A DNA stretch of 64,000 nucleotides from Planctomycetota bacterium (GTDB taxonomy: Bacteria > Planctomycetota > MHYJ01 > JACPTZ01): positions 124,001 to 188,000 of the forward strand of contig JACPTZ010000091.1 of assembly GCA_016192525.1 (NCBI GenBank), written 5' to 3'. Below are positions 32,170 through 41,671 of the stretch, piece after piece (the stretch's first letter is position 1; every line of letters begins with the position of its first letter). The notes beneath the pieces are model-generated. The model was not told where the DNA came from and made no database searches. It saw nothing but the letters and a program-made list of their open reading frames with translations. The translations under genes were made by a program, and so were the position numbers.

Positions 32170-34553
32170 GGTTGCACCTCCGTCCGGGCCTCGGGCCGGC
32201 CGGGGGTGTCATTCCGCACCCGCGCGGCCTCATTCTCCGGGGCGGCGGGGAGCCGGACCGTCACCTCGGTCCCCCGCCCCACCTCGGATCGGATCTCGAT
32301 CCCGCCGCCGTGCGCCTCGACGATCTTGTGCGCCAGGTGAAGCCCGAGGCCGGTCCCCCGGCCCACCGGCTTCGTCGTGAAGAACGGTTCGAAGACCCGG
32401 GGGAGCAGATCCGGGGAGATTCCCTCGCCGTTGTCGCAGATGCGCACCACCGCCTGGCCGTCCTCCGCGCGGGTGGAGATCGTGATCTCCCCCCGCTCCC
32501 GGATCGCCTGCGCCGCATTCACGAGCAGGTTCACGAAGACCTGGTTCAGCCGCTGCGGGTAGCCGTAGACCGGGGGCAGCCGGCTCCCGTCGCGCCGCAC
32601 CGCCGCCTTGTACTTGATCTCGTTCCAGCAGAGCCGGATCGTCGATTCGAGGCACTCGTTGAGGTCGGTGAGCCTTCGCTCCCCCTCGTCGGCGTGCGAA
32701 AAGGCGCGCAGACTGAGGACGATGTCCCGGATGCGCTTCCCGCCCTCCACGCAGTCCCGCACCGCCTGGTTGAAGTCGGTGAGGATGAATTCGGCGTCGA
32801 GCTCCTGCCGCAGCCGGTCCAGATCGGTCCGCACGACCTCGGCGGACTCCCCGCGGGCCAGCCGCGCCGCGGCCTCGTCGCTCGCCTGAAGAAGACGGGA
32901 GAGACGCGTGAAGTAGTCGCTCAGCGTCGTCAGATTGGACAGGATGAATCCGGTGGGGTTGTTGAGTTCGTGCGCGATGCCGGCCGAGAGTTGCCCGATG
33001 GCCTGGAGCTTCTGTCCCTGGAGGAGCTGCGCCGCGGCGCGGTCCCGCTCCTCCTCGGCGAGGCGGCGGTCCGTCACGTCGCGCGAGGTGGCGAGGAGTT
33101 CGCGCACGGCGCCGGTGTCGGGATGCAGGATGGCCCGGGTCTTCGATTCCATCCAGACGTACGCCCCGTCGCGGCGACGCACCCGCGAAGTGGTGGTGAC
33201 GTCCTCCTTGAGGTGGAGGAGCCGGGCGTGGGCGATGCGGAGAGCCGGGAGATCGTCGGGATGAAGGTAGTCGGCATAGGAGTGCCCGACGAATTCCCCG
33301 GGGTCGTATCCCAGCACGGACGAGACCGACGGGGAGGCGTAGAGGATCACTCCCCCGGTGGAGTTTCGGGTGATGAGATCGGTGGAGTGATCGGCGAGAA
33401 GCCGGTAGCGGGCCTCGCTCTCCCGGAGCCGCTCGTCGGCCGCCTTCCGTTCGGAGATGTCGCGGATCGAGGCGCAGGCGTAGACGCCGCGGCCGGTGGC
33501 GATCGGGCTGAGGCCGATCTCGATCGGAAACTCGCTCCCGTCGCTCCGGCGGCCGTAGAGTTCGCGACCCGCCCCCATCCGGATCGCGGCGGGGTCGCCG
33601 AAGAAGGACATGCAGTGTTCGTGATGCCCTTCGCGGTACCGCTCCGGGACGAGGATCTCGACCGGCTGACCGATCAGGTCGCCCCGGGCGTAGCGGAAAA
33701 CCCGCTCGGTCTGTCCGTTGACGATCTCGATCCGGCCGGAGGAGTCAACGATGACCATCGCGTCCGGCGCCGACTCGAGGATCCCCCGAAACTTGGTTTC
33801 CGCGTTCTTCTGGGCGGTGATGTCCCGGGCCTCGACGAGGACGTACCGCACGGCCGCGTCCTCGCCGAAGACCGGAACGAGGCTGAAGTCGATCGTCAGC
33901 ACGCGCCCGCCGCCGGACCGGAGGGTCTCGTCGTAAGCGACGGGAAAACCGGAGACGGCCCGTTCGAAGGCCCCGCGGACCCTTTCGCGAACGGCGGGAT
34001 CGCCCCCCCACCACGGCGCATCGAGGAGCTTCACCTGCATCAGTTCGGAGTAAGGCAGGCCGGAGGCGCGCTGGGCCGCCCGGTTCACGAGGAGGAGCGT
34101 CCCGTCCTGAGCCACCTTGGCGCTGAGGGTGGACATGCTGTCCACGTACTCTTCGAGCGCGCGGTGGGACTCGCGCAGGTCCCGGCCGGAGCGCTCCTGC
34201 TCGGCGATCCGGCCCTCCAGGGCGGCATTGGTGACGGCGAGCTGCAGGGTCCGCTCCTGCACCCGTTCCTCAAGTTCCCCGCGGGCCCGCCGGAGGTCGA
34301 TCACCTCCTCCCGGTTGTCGCGGAGCAGGGCGGCGGTGACGACGGCCGTCACCGTGAGGAGCAGTACGACTCCGAGCAGGAGGATCGCCGCCAGGCCTGC
34401 GCCGTCCGGCGACCAGACGAGCGGGGCCGGAGCGTCCCCGAACGCGAGCGTGATCCCGAGCAGGGCCGCCGCGTAGTAGACCAGCGCCACGGCGGAGATC
34501 TCGACGCACCGCCGGACCCAGAACCTCAACTCGCCTCGCCGCCGGAAGGGCAT
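32166..34553 (-). CDS. Membrane-bound PAS sensor histidine kinase
   Basis: The 795-residue protein has two or three N-terminal membrane helices (about residues 13-75, with MASE1-like sequence LVWSPDGAGLAAILLLG) and a coiled coil (about residues 80-130). At least three PAS domains follow (LPYSELMQVKLLDAPWWGG; ILESAPDAMVIVDSSGRIEIVN; LLADHSTDLITRNSTGGVILYASPS). The H-box is GQLSAGIAHELNNPTGFILSNL and the ATPase domain has N (NLLVNAAQAI), G1 (DNGEGIS) and G2 (GTGLGLHLAH) boxes. It should autophosphorylate and pass phosphate to the REC proteins on either side. The start at 34553 overlaps the previous gene by 28 bases. Confidence 0.88.
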   Translation of the reverse strand: MPFRRRGELRFWVRRCVEISAVALVYYAAALLGITLAFGDAPAPLVWSPDGAGLAAILLLGVVLLLTVTAVVTAALLRDNREEVIDLRRARGELEERVQERTLQLAVTNAALEGRIAEQERSGRDLRESHRALEEYVDSMSTLSAKVAQDGTLLLVNRAAQRASGLPYSELMQVKLLDAPWWGGDPAVRERVRGAFERAVSGFPVAYDETLRSGGGRVLTIDFSLVPVFGEDAAVRYVLVEARDITAQKNAETKFRGILESAPDAMVIVDSSGRIEIVNGQTERVFRYARGDLIGQPVEILVPERYREGHHEHCMSFFGDPAAIRMGAGRELYGRRSDGSEFPIEIGLSPIATGRGVYACASIRDISERKAADERLRESEARYRLLADHSTDLITRNSTGGVILYASPSVSSVLGYDPGEFVGHSYADYLHPDDLPALRIAHARLLHLKEDVTTTSRVRRRDGAYVWMESKTRAILHPDTGAVRELLATSRDVTDRRLAEEERDRAAAQLLQGQKLQAIGQLSAGIAHELNNPTGFILSNLTTLSDYFTRLSRLLQASDEAAARLARGESAEVVRTDLDRLRQELDAEFILTDFNQAVRDCVEGGKRIRDIVLSLRAFSHADEGERRLTDLNECLESTIRLCWNEIKYKAAVRRDGSRLPPVYGYPQRLNQVFVNLLVNAAQAIRERGEITISTRAEDGQAVVRICDNGEGISPDLLPRVFEPFFTTKPVGRGTGLGLHLAHKIVEAHGGGIEIRSEVGRGTEVTVRLPAAPENEAARVRNDTPGRPEARTEVQP

Positions 34554-35335
34554 GGCTCGCGCACCACCTCGATCGGGACCCCGGGGCGCCCGAGCGCGTC
34601 CAGATAGGTCCCCACGCAGCCGGAACGGTCCACCACCGTGATCCGGACCTTCGAGTCCAGGATCTGCTCCAGCAACCCGTCCATGAGATGCCGGATCGAA
34701 TCGGTCAGCCACTTCACATTCTCCAGCATGAGGAGGATGCCCGCCCCCGCCTCGCGCGCGCGGCGGAGCCGGGGGAGGATCCTCTCGATCACCTCCGCGG
34801 AGGATCGCCCGCGACAGTCCACACTCACGACCAGTTCCAGCGGGGGTCTCGGAGCGGCGGGGGGGGAGGTCGGCGCGTCCCGGGGCGGGGGGACCGGGGC
34901 ATCGCAGGCCGTTCCGCTCCGCTCCCGCAGCTCTAGCATCTCGCGGATCGTGCGGCGCAGGTCCCAGTCGTCCCAGGGCTTCGTGAACAGACGGTCGATC
35001 CCGTGGCTCATTCGCCCCACCACCACCTGGGTGTCGGGATATCCGGTGAGCATCACGCGGAGCGTCCCGGGAGAAATCTCGCGGATCGCCCGCGCCAGAT
35101 CGGTGCCGGTCATCCCGGGCATCCGCTGGTCGATGATGACCAGACTGATGTCCTCGCGACGCACCCAGCCGATCGCCTCCTCCGGATCGAGCGTTGTGCG
35201 GAGTTCGTACGGTTCCTGACGGAGCAGCCGGCGGAAGGCCGCGAGAATCGAGGGCTCGTCGTCGACGCAGATCACGACGTGCCGCCGGGACGGCCGCCCG
35301 GAGGGTGCCATGACTTCGTCCGGACCCTGCGTCAT
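34526..35335 (-). CDS. Response regulator: REC plus STAS-like domain
   Basis: Of the 269 residues, the first 130 are a complete REC (VVICVDDEPSILAAF, phosphoacceptor in IIDQRMPGMTGTDL, LTGYP, FTKPWDD). After a Pro-rich linker comes a domain of about 100 residues (LVVSVDCRGRSSAEVIERI, GAGILLMLENVKWLTDSIRHL, VRITVVDRSG) shared with the other two regulators of this operon. The alternating strand/helix layout resembles STAS domains. No HTH or GGDEF output is present. The start ATG overlaps the stop of the upstream regulator (ATGA). Confidence 0.8.
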   Translation of the reverse strand: MTQGPDEVMAPSGRPSRRHVVICVDDEPSILAAFRRLLRQEPYELRTTLDPEEAIGWVRREDISLVIIDQRMPGMTGTDLARAIREISPGTLRVMLTGYPDTQVVVGRMSHGIDRLFTKPWDDWDLRRTIREMLELRERSGTACDAPVPPPRDAPTSPPAAPRPPLELVVSVDCRGRSSAEVIERILPRLRRAREAGAGILLMLENVKWLTDSIRHLMDGLLEQILDSKVRITVVDRSGCVGTYLDALGRPGVPIEVVREPCPSGGEAS

Positions 35336-36225
35336 GGGACGGGTCCCTCCTCCGTTCCGGGGATCGGCTCGGGGACGACGTCGACCGGGGCCGCGGCGCC
35401 GAAGAACTGCCGGTAGAAGAGGCGGGCGACGCCCGAGGGGTCCCGCACCGATACGCGGACACCGCTCGACAGGACCCTCGCTGCGAGTTCGGTAAGAAGC
35501 GTGGAGAAGGGTTCCTCGAGACCGGCGAGGTCGTCGATCTCGACGAGGACGCCGTCGAGCGCCGCCTCCACGCGAGCCAGAAGATCGTCGAGCGGCTGGA
35601 GGACCTCGGCCGTCGTGCGGCCCCGGCAGCGGAGCCGGAGAAGGACCCGATCGCCCCCGGGTTCGCGTTCGAGGGGGGGGGTCCGCGGGGCCGCCCCCGC
35701 CGCGGCGCCCTCGTTCATCTCGCATTCGCGCAGGAGGAGCCGGAGCGTCCGCTTCAGGTCCTCATCGCTCCACGGTTTGGTGATCAGCCGCCGGATCACG
35801 CGTCCCTCCCGCTGGCGCATCGTCTCGAGGTCGGGGTACCCCGTCAGGATGACCCGGACCGTCTGCGGGGCCCGGGCCCGGACGATCTCGACGAGATCGG
35901 TCCCGGTGATCTCGGGCATCCGCTGGTCGGCGATGAAGATCGAGACGTGCCCCTCGCCCACCCACTCCATCGCCTCACGCGGGTCCGGGGTGGCGCGGAA
36001 CTCGTACGGCTCCCCGCGAAGGAGGCGGCGGAGCGAGCTGAGGACCATGACTTCGTCGTCGACGCAGACCACGATGTGTCCGCGGGAAGGACGCCACAGG
36101 GAGACTTCGGACGGTTCCTCCCTCGTCGGCGCCTCCGGACGGGGCGGCGATGCAGTGCGGCTCAACTCGAGGGGGTCGACCGAGTCTCGGGGAGATGTTG
36201 TCGATCGCGGATCGGCGGCGGGCAT
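35332..36225 (-). CDS. Response regulator: REC plus STAS-like domain, first gene of the operon
   Basis: The 297-residue protein has a disordered N-terminal extension (about 45 residues), a REC domain (VVCVDDEVMVLSSLRRLL; phosphoacceptor in FIADQRMPEITGTDL; TKPWSDED) and a C-terminal STAS-like domain (LLRLRCRGRTTAEVLQPL, LDGVLVEIDDLAGLEEPFSTL, VRVSVRDPSG). It leads the four-gene operon 36225-31024, whose genes all overlap by 4-28 bases. ATG 36225 is chosen because the promoter at 36291-36319 lies just ahead. Confidence 0.8.
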   Translation of the reverse strand: MPAADPRSTTSPRDSVDPLELSRTASPPRPEAPTREEPSEVSLWRPSRGHIVVCVDDEVMVLSSLRRLLRGEPYEFRATPDPREAMEWVGEGHVSIFIADQRMPEITGTDLVEIVRARAPQTVRVILTGYPDLETMRQREGRVIRRLITKPWSDEDLKRTLRLLLRECEMNEGAAAGAAPRTPPLEREPGGDRVLLRLRCRGRTTAEVLQPLDDLLARVEAALDGVLVEIDDLAGLEEPFSTLLTELAARVLSSGVRVSVRDPSGVARLFYRQFFGAAAPVDVVPEPIPGTEEGPVP

Positions 36226-36290
36226 GGCCGGCCTCCGCTGGCCGCGCGGCGCACGGCGGGACCGCGCGGCGCCACATGCCCTTCTTCCTG

Positions 36291-36319
36291 CACGATACTC
36301 CGGTGACCCCGCCTTGTCA
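36291..36319 (-). promoter_or_regulatory. Sigma-70-type promoter of the four-gene two-component operon
   Basis: On the minus strand: TTGACA (36319-36314), 17 bp, TATCGT (36296-36291). An AT-rich block (TTATTATATTGTA on the plus strand, 36335-36347) lies upstream and could serve as an UP element. The first start codon is 66 bases downstream. Confidence 0.55.
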
Positions 36320-36366
36320 ACACGCATTACCAGGCTTATTATATTGTAGGGCGGAAACAGTACGGA

Positions 36367-36389
36367 GGGCCTGGCGATGGGCCAGGCCC
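36367..36389 (-). terminator. Hairpin downstream of small gene 1
   Basis: GGCCTGGC/GCCAGGCC with a five-base loop, 56 bases past the stop of the gene at 36445-36711. The T-run is poor, so it may be a 3' stabiliser rather than a strong terminator. Confidence 0.4.
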
Positions 36390-36444
36390 CCCGCACGTTC
36401 TTCCTTCACTTCCCGTCCCCCCCGGGCCGTCGGCCCGTGTACCC

Positions 36445-36711
36445 CTAGAACCGGGGCTCCACGTTCGCCTGGGAGGCGAGCAGGCGGAGCTTGTCGATCG
36501 GCATGAACGGGTTGTTCGAGAGCCGGATCACCTGCTCATCGCCGGTGGGACCCAGGACGTTGAAGAGCGGGCTGTGCCCCTCCTGGATCGCCGAGGCCGG
36601 GATCTGGTAGAGGCGCCCCGTCTCCTTCGAGACATACGCCCCCTCGCAGGCGATCTCGCCCAGCGGAATCGTCCCCCACGTCTCCCGAACGCCCTTCTCG
36701 GAGTTTACCAT
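36445..36711 (-). CDS. Small conserved tandem protein 1 (sigma-54-controlled)
   Basis: The 88-residue protein has no signal peptide or membrane helix. It is strongly related to the next gene (37091-37363): the block CEGAYVSKETGRLYQIPASAI, then HSP-x-x-NVLGP, then NPFMPIDKLRLLASQANVEPRF is nearly the same in both, while the N-termini differ. I do not recognise the family. The ATG has GGAGG about 10 bases upstream, and a near-perfect sigma-54 promoter lies 116 bases upstream (36827-36841). Its place between a two-component operon and sigma-54 activators suggests a regulated output or signalling partner; that is inference. Confidence 0.8.
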   Translation of the reverse strand: MVNSEKGVRETWGTIPLGEIACEGAYVSKETGRLYQIPASAIQEGHSPLFNVLGPTGDEQVIRLSNNPFMPIDKLRLLASQANVEPRF

Positions 36712-36826
36712 GACGAACGGACCTCCTCTCTCTGCACCTGCCGCCGACGCGCAGCGCCGGCCGGCGTTCCATCGTCCCCCGTCCGCGCACGCGGACCTCC
36801 CGGGAACGATGTGTCGCGCCAGAATC

Positions 36827-36841
36827 GCAAGGGACGTGCCG
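36827..36841 (-). promoter_or_regulatory. Sigma-54 promoter for small gene 1
   Basis: On the minus strand it reads CGGCACGTCCCTTGC. This has GG and GC ten bases apart, with the full GGCACG-N4-TTGC core. The predicted start is near 36815, giving a leader of about 100 bases. Confidence 0.7.
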
Positions 36842-37030
36842 GGCGTCTTCGTCCGCCGAACGAGGACCGGGATCGAGGGGAAATGGCGGACGGAAGAGAG
36901 TTCGCGGTCGCCCGGAGATGCCGACGGGACGGGGTGAACCGGCGATGCTGCATGAAGTGCGCGAACCGGTCTTGCGCGGATGCGGGTCTCCACACGGGAA
37001 TCCACAATCCTCACAATCGGAAACTCAGAG

Positions 37031-37053
37031 GGCCCGGCACCACGCCGGGCCCC
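37031..37053 (-). terminator. Hairpin downstream of small gene 2
   Basis: GGGCCCGGC/GCCGGGCCC, five-base loop, 38 bases past the stop of the gene at 37091-37363; only a short T-run follows. It resembles the hairpin after small gene 1. Confidence 0.4.
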
Positions 37054-37090
37054 CCCCGATCCGTCAGGCGCACAATGGACGGAATCAGCC

Positions 37091-37363
37091 TCAGAACCTC
37101 GGCTCGATGTTGGCCTGAGAGGCCAGGGTGCGGAGCCGGTCGATCGGCATGAACGGGTTCGTGGAAAGACGTACGAGGGTCTCCTCCCCGCCCGGACCGA
37201 GCACATTCACCCGGGGGCTGTGCCCCTGCTCGATCGCGGAAGCGGGAATCTGGTACAGCCGGCCCGTCTCCTTCGACACGTACGCCCCCTCACAGCTCAC
37301 CTCGTTGAAAGGGAGCGTCACAAAGGCGGGATGGGCCGCCGCTCTCTCGGCATGGATCGTCAT
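37091..37363 (-). CDS. Small conserved tandem protein 2 (sigma-54-controlled)
   Basis: The 90-residue paralogue of the gene at 36445-36711 shares from CEGAYVSKETGRLYQIPASAI through NPFMPIDRLRTLASQANIEPRF. The N-terminal 20 residues (TIHAERAAAHPAFVTLPF) are distinct, so the two may have diverged in partner choice. The protein is soluble, with a single Cys shared by both. The ATG follows AAAGGAGGA, and a sigma-54-like promoter lies at 37422-37435. It sits just downstream of a sigma-54 activator on the same strand. Confidence 0.8.
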   Translation of the reverse strand: MTIHAERAAAHPAFVTLPFNEVSCEGAYVSKETGRLYQIPASAIEQGHSPRVNVLGPGGEETLVRLSTNPFMPIDRLRTLASQANIEPRF

Positions 37364-37421
37364 CGCGTCCTCCTTTCTCTCTGTCTGTCGCCTCGCGCCT
37401 GACTGAACGACTCCGGGTGCC

Positions 37422-37435
37422 GCAACCCGTGTGCC
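37422..37435 (-). promoter_or_regulatory. Sigma-54 promoter for small gene 2
   Basis: Minus strand GGCACACGGGTTGC, differing from the consensus core at one position. The leader would be about 47 bases. Confidence 0.65.
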
Positions 37436-37457
37436 CCGGGAGGCCCGCGCGGACGGG

Positions 37458-38855
37458 CTAGGCAATCCGCTCCAGCCCGGGACGGCCCGGCGCGCCGGTC
37501 TCTGCGACGGGAGTCGCCGCCTCGAGGTTCATCTTGCGGTAGAGCGTGGAGGGATCGATTCCCAGCCGCCGCGCCGCCGCCTCCCGGTTTCCGGCGCACG
37601 AATTCAGCACGTGACGGATGTGCTCCGCCTCGAAGAGCCGAACCACGGTCCGCAGATCATCCGAGTCGGCCAGGACCGGGTCGGCGGCGATCACCTCGAC
37701 CGGGAGATCGCGTGCCTCCACCACGTCCCCCCTCCCCACGACCAGCGCGTGTTCGATCGCGTTCTCCAGTTCGCGCACGTTTCCGGGCCAGGGGTAGGAC
37801 ATCAGGAGCCGCAGCGCGTCCGGAGCGACGGTTCGGAAGGCCCGCTTCAGCCGCTCGTTTCCACGCCGCACCGCGTGATCGATGAGGAGCGGGATGTCTT
37901 CGCGCCGGGCCCGAAGCGGGGGAATCGAGACCTGGACGACCCGCAGCCGGTAATAGAGGTCTTCGCGGAACTTCCCCTCCGCACAGGCGCTCCGGAAGGA
38001 CCGGTTGCTCGAAGCGATCACGCGCACATCCACCAGCACCGGACGGGTCCCGCCGACGCGCGTCACCTCACGGCGTTCGATCGCGCGGAGGAGCTTCGGC
38101 TGGAGTCCGATCGGCATCTCGGAGATCTCGTCGAGGAAGAGCGTACCGCCGTCCGCGGCCTCGAAGTACCCCTCCCGGTCGGCGTGGGCGCCGGTGAAGG
38201 AGCCCCTCAGATGGCCGAACAGTTCGCTCTCGAGCAGGTGCTCCGAGATGGCGGCGCAGTTGAGCGTCAGAAAGGGGCCGGCGCGCGCGGGCGAGGCGTC
38301 GTGAAGGGCCCGGGCCACGAGTTCCTTCCCGGTCCCGCTCTCCCCGGTGATCAGCACGGTGCTGCACGTCGGTCCGGCCTTCTCGATGAGACGAAAGACC
38401 TCGCGCATCGCGGCGCTGTCGCCCACCATCGAGTGTCGCAGGGCGGGTCGGGAGATCTCCCGGCGCGGCCCGGCGAAATTGAAGACCGGGAGATCCATCC
38501 GCGCCGCCCGGACGCATCGCGTCACGATCTCGGGCGGATCGAAGGGGGCGCCGATGTAGTCCCAGGCCCCCTGGCGGAAGGCGGCGATGGCCGTCTCCAC
38601 GGAGGGATGCTCCGCGAGAAGGATCACCGGCATGCCGGGCCGCGCGCGCTGAAAGTGGTCGAGCACCTCGAGGCCGTTGAGGCCGGCCGCTTCGAGGTCG
38701 CAGAGAATGAGATCGGGGGGCCAGCCCGCCGCGAGGCGAACGCCGCAGAGCCCGTCGCCCGCATCGGCGCCCTCCAGTCCCGACTCGCGAATGAGCCGGG
38801 CGAGGGACTCGCGGATCGCGCGATCCCCCGCGATGACGAGGATCCTGTTTCCCAC
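37458..38855 (-). CDS. NtrC-type sigma-54 response regulator with degenerate receiver
   Basis: This 465-residue transcription activator remodels sigma-54 RNA polymerase using ATP. It has an N-terminal REC (about 1-120), an AAA+ domain with Walker A GESGTGKE, the sigma-54 contact loop GSFTGA (normally GAFTGA) and Walker B GTLFLDEI, and a C-terminal Fis-type HTH ([20 protein letters not shown]). In the REC the phosphoacceptor Asp remains ([13 protein letters not shown]), but the acidic pair is reduced (IAGDRA) and the conserved Lys is replaced (GAPFDPPE), so phosphorylation control is doubtful. The GTG start at 38855 follows AAGGGAG. A sigma-54 site upstream (38921-38934) suggests autoregulation. 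Confidence 0.88.
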   Translation of the reverse strand: MGNRILVIAGDRAIRESLARLIRESGLEGADAGDGLCGVRLAAGWPPDLILCDLEAAGLNGLEVLDHFQRARPGMPVILLAEHPSVETAIAAFRQGAWDYIGAPFDPPEIVTRCVRAARMDLPVFNFAGPRREISRPALRHSMVGDSAAMREVFRLIEKAGPTCSTVLITGESGTGKELVARALHDASPARAGPFLTLNCAAISEHLLESELFGHLRGSFTGAHADREGYFEAADGGTLFLDEISEMPIGLQPKLLRAIERREVTRVGGTRPVLVDVRVIASSNRSFRSACAEGKFREDLYYRLRVVQVSIPPLRARREDIPLLIDHAVRRGNERLKRAFRTVAPDALRLLMSYPWPGNVRELENAIEHALVVGRGDVVEARDLPVEVIAADPVLADSDDLRTVVRLFEAEHIRHVLNSCAGNREAAARRLGIDPSTLYRKMNLEAATPVAETGAPGRPGLERIA

Positions 38856-38920
38856 CGCACCGCTCCCTTCACCCCACATCCCTCCCGCTGGCGGCTGGCG
38901 CGTGTGACGGGTAAGCCGGA

Positions 38921-38934
38921 GCAACGTCTGTGCC
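38921..38934 (-). promoter_or_regulatory. Sigma-54 promoter of the NtrC-type regulator gene
   Basis: Minus strand GGCACAGACGTTGC, 66 bases before the GTG start, so the activator gene may be driven by its own sigma factor type. Confidence 0.6.
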
Positions 38935-39139
38935 GCGGTCGAGCGCGCCCGGCCTTCCGCCTCACCCCTCCCAGCCGTGGGGGATCGGCGACGCCATTCC
39001 CCCAGTTGTTGCGGTGCCGCGGATCCGCGGCAGGGAGTGGCTCCACCCTGATCGAAAACGGTCTCTTCCCGGGGTCGCGAATCGGAAGGCCGATCCTTCC
39101 GGCCGCTGCGAACCGGCGAGGCCGGCGCGAGTTTTGCAT

Positions 39140-39168
39140 TTGACAAAGCGGGGAGCGCCGCCTAGACT
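39140..39168 (+). promoter_or_regulatory. Sigma-70-type promoter of the second sigma-54 activator
   Basis: TTGACA (39140-39145), 17 bp, TAGACT (39163-39168). The leader to GTG 39312 would be about 135 bases. The 38856-39311 gap between the divergent regulators holds only this and the sigma-54 site above. Confidence 0.65.
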
Positions 39169-39311
39169 GCCGTTAGGAATGGGAAGTTCAACGTCGTTCA
39201 CCACCCCGCCGTAACATCCTGACAGACCGCGAGCGTGGCACCGTGCGGAAGCACCGACGGACGCGGCAGAACCACCGCGGCCGGAGGGGCGTGTCCCGGG
39301 AGGATCGATCT

Positions 39312-40703
<1,392 letters not shown>

Positions 40704-40712
<9 letters not shown>

Positions 40713-41186
40713 GTTCCCCGATTCTGCGCCGTGATTCAGACCCTCGTCGAAAGACCTCCGCGTTCCGCCCGACACATCCCGGGTGAAGAGGAGACGACCT
40801 ACGTCGACCACCCATGCGGTCCCATCAGGAAACCGGCTTATCCCGGGCACCGTCCTCCTCCCGAGAGTGAATGGATCCGAGAGCCGGACGTCACGGTCGT
40901 CGATCCGCCCATATCCCAGCAGACGATCCACCGGCCATCCGACGGTCCGGTCGCCCGCCTGAGCCACGACCAGAAGGTCTCTGGGGGACGCCGCGCAGGG
41001 ACTCGACCCCAGGAAGAGGGACAGGTCGTACACGGCGAGAAGAAGCCCCCGATAGGGGACCACGCCCATCACCCCGTCCCCCCGCGTGATCGGTGGCTGA
41101 AGGGCGCCGAGCCGACGGATTTCGACCAGCGTCGACTCCGCCAACGCGCAGGTCATTTTGCCGATCTGAAAGAGAAGACATTGCAT
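40704..41186 (-). CDS. cheW: CheW-like coupling protein
   Basis: The 160-residue single-domain protein has the CheW pattern: CLLFQIGKMTCALAESTLVEIRRLGALQPP, MGVVPYRGLLLAVYDLSLFLG, DLLVVAQAGDRTVGWPVDRLLGY and a closing ISRFPDGTAWVVDVGRLL. CheW links chemoreceptors to CheA. Neither is in the window, so this may be a stand-alone or adapted scaffold. Its 3' end overlaps the convergent activator by nine bases. A sigma-54-type promoter lies 84 bases upstream. Confidence 0.82.
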
Positions 41187-41269
41187 GACGGATTCCCGGA
41201 AGAACACCGATCCTGGCAGACCCCGGATGGAGCAGATCTCGGGAGTGAGGTTCAACGCGACGAGAAAGC

Positions 41270-41283
41270 GCAAGAGGCGTACC
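41270..41283 (-). promoter_or_regulatory. Sigma-54 promoter upstream of cheW
   Basis: Minus strand GGTACGCCTCTTGC: GG and GC ten bases apart with TTGC conserved, one core mismatch. The rest of the 485-bp gap 41187-41671 shows no gene or repeat. Confidence 0.5.
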
Positions 41284-41671
41284 GGGTGAGCCCCCTCTTG
41301 CTTCCTCCGCCGGTGTGCTCGGAAGGCGCTCTCTCCACAGGGACCGCCCGAGCCAAGTCTCCCCGGACAATCGTCACACACGGACCGGGACACGAGGGAG
41401 AGGGGGGCTGAACACAAGATGATTCTCAGAAGTGATTTGCGAGTCTCTCCGCGCCCGGGATCGACCTCTCCCGGTGCGTGCGGGACGAAGGCGGGCAGGC
41501 CTCTGATCTCTCCACACTCACTCCACCGCTACAGTGCAAGCCTTCACCACGAATTCCAGCGAGATTCCACCAAGGCGAGGAGAACCCATCTCCGACGGTT
41601 GAAAAGGTCGGTTGCCCGAATTCCGGATGGCGCGAAACCGGCGTATCGACCCGTCGGGGGGACAGGGGGCG

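Noticed and set aside
32172-34607. Long plus-strand open frame opposite the histidine kinase
   Set aside because: It has no domain lines and is the mirror of a well-supported kinase; GC-rich codon bias keeps such antisense frames open.
36291-36347. Plus-strand promoter from the TTGTCA and ATTATA boxes
   Set aside because: The order and spacing do not fit a plus-strand promoter, and no plus-strand gene follows; the minus-strand reading fits the operon.
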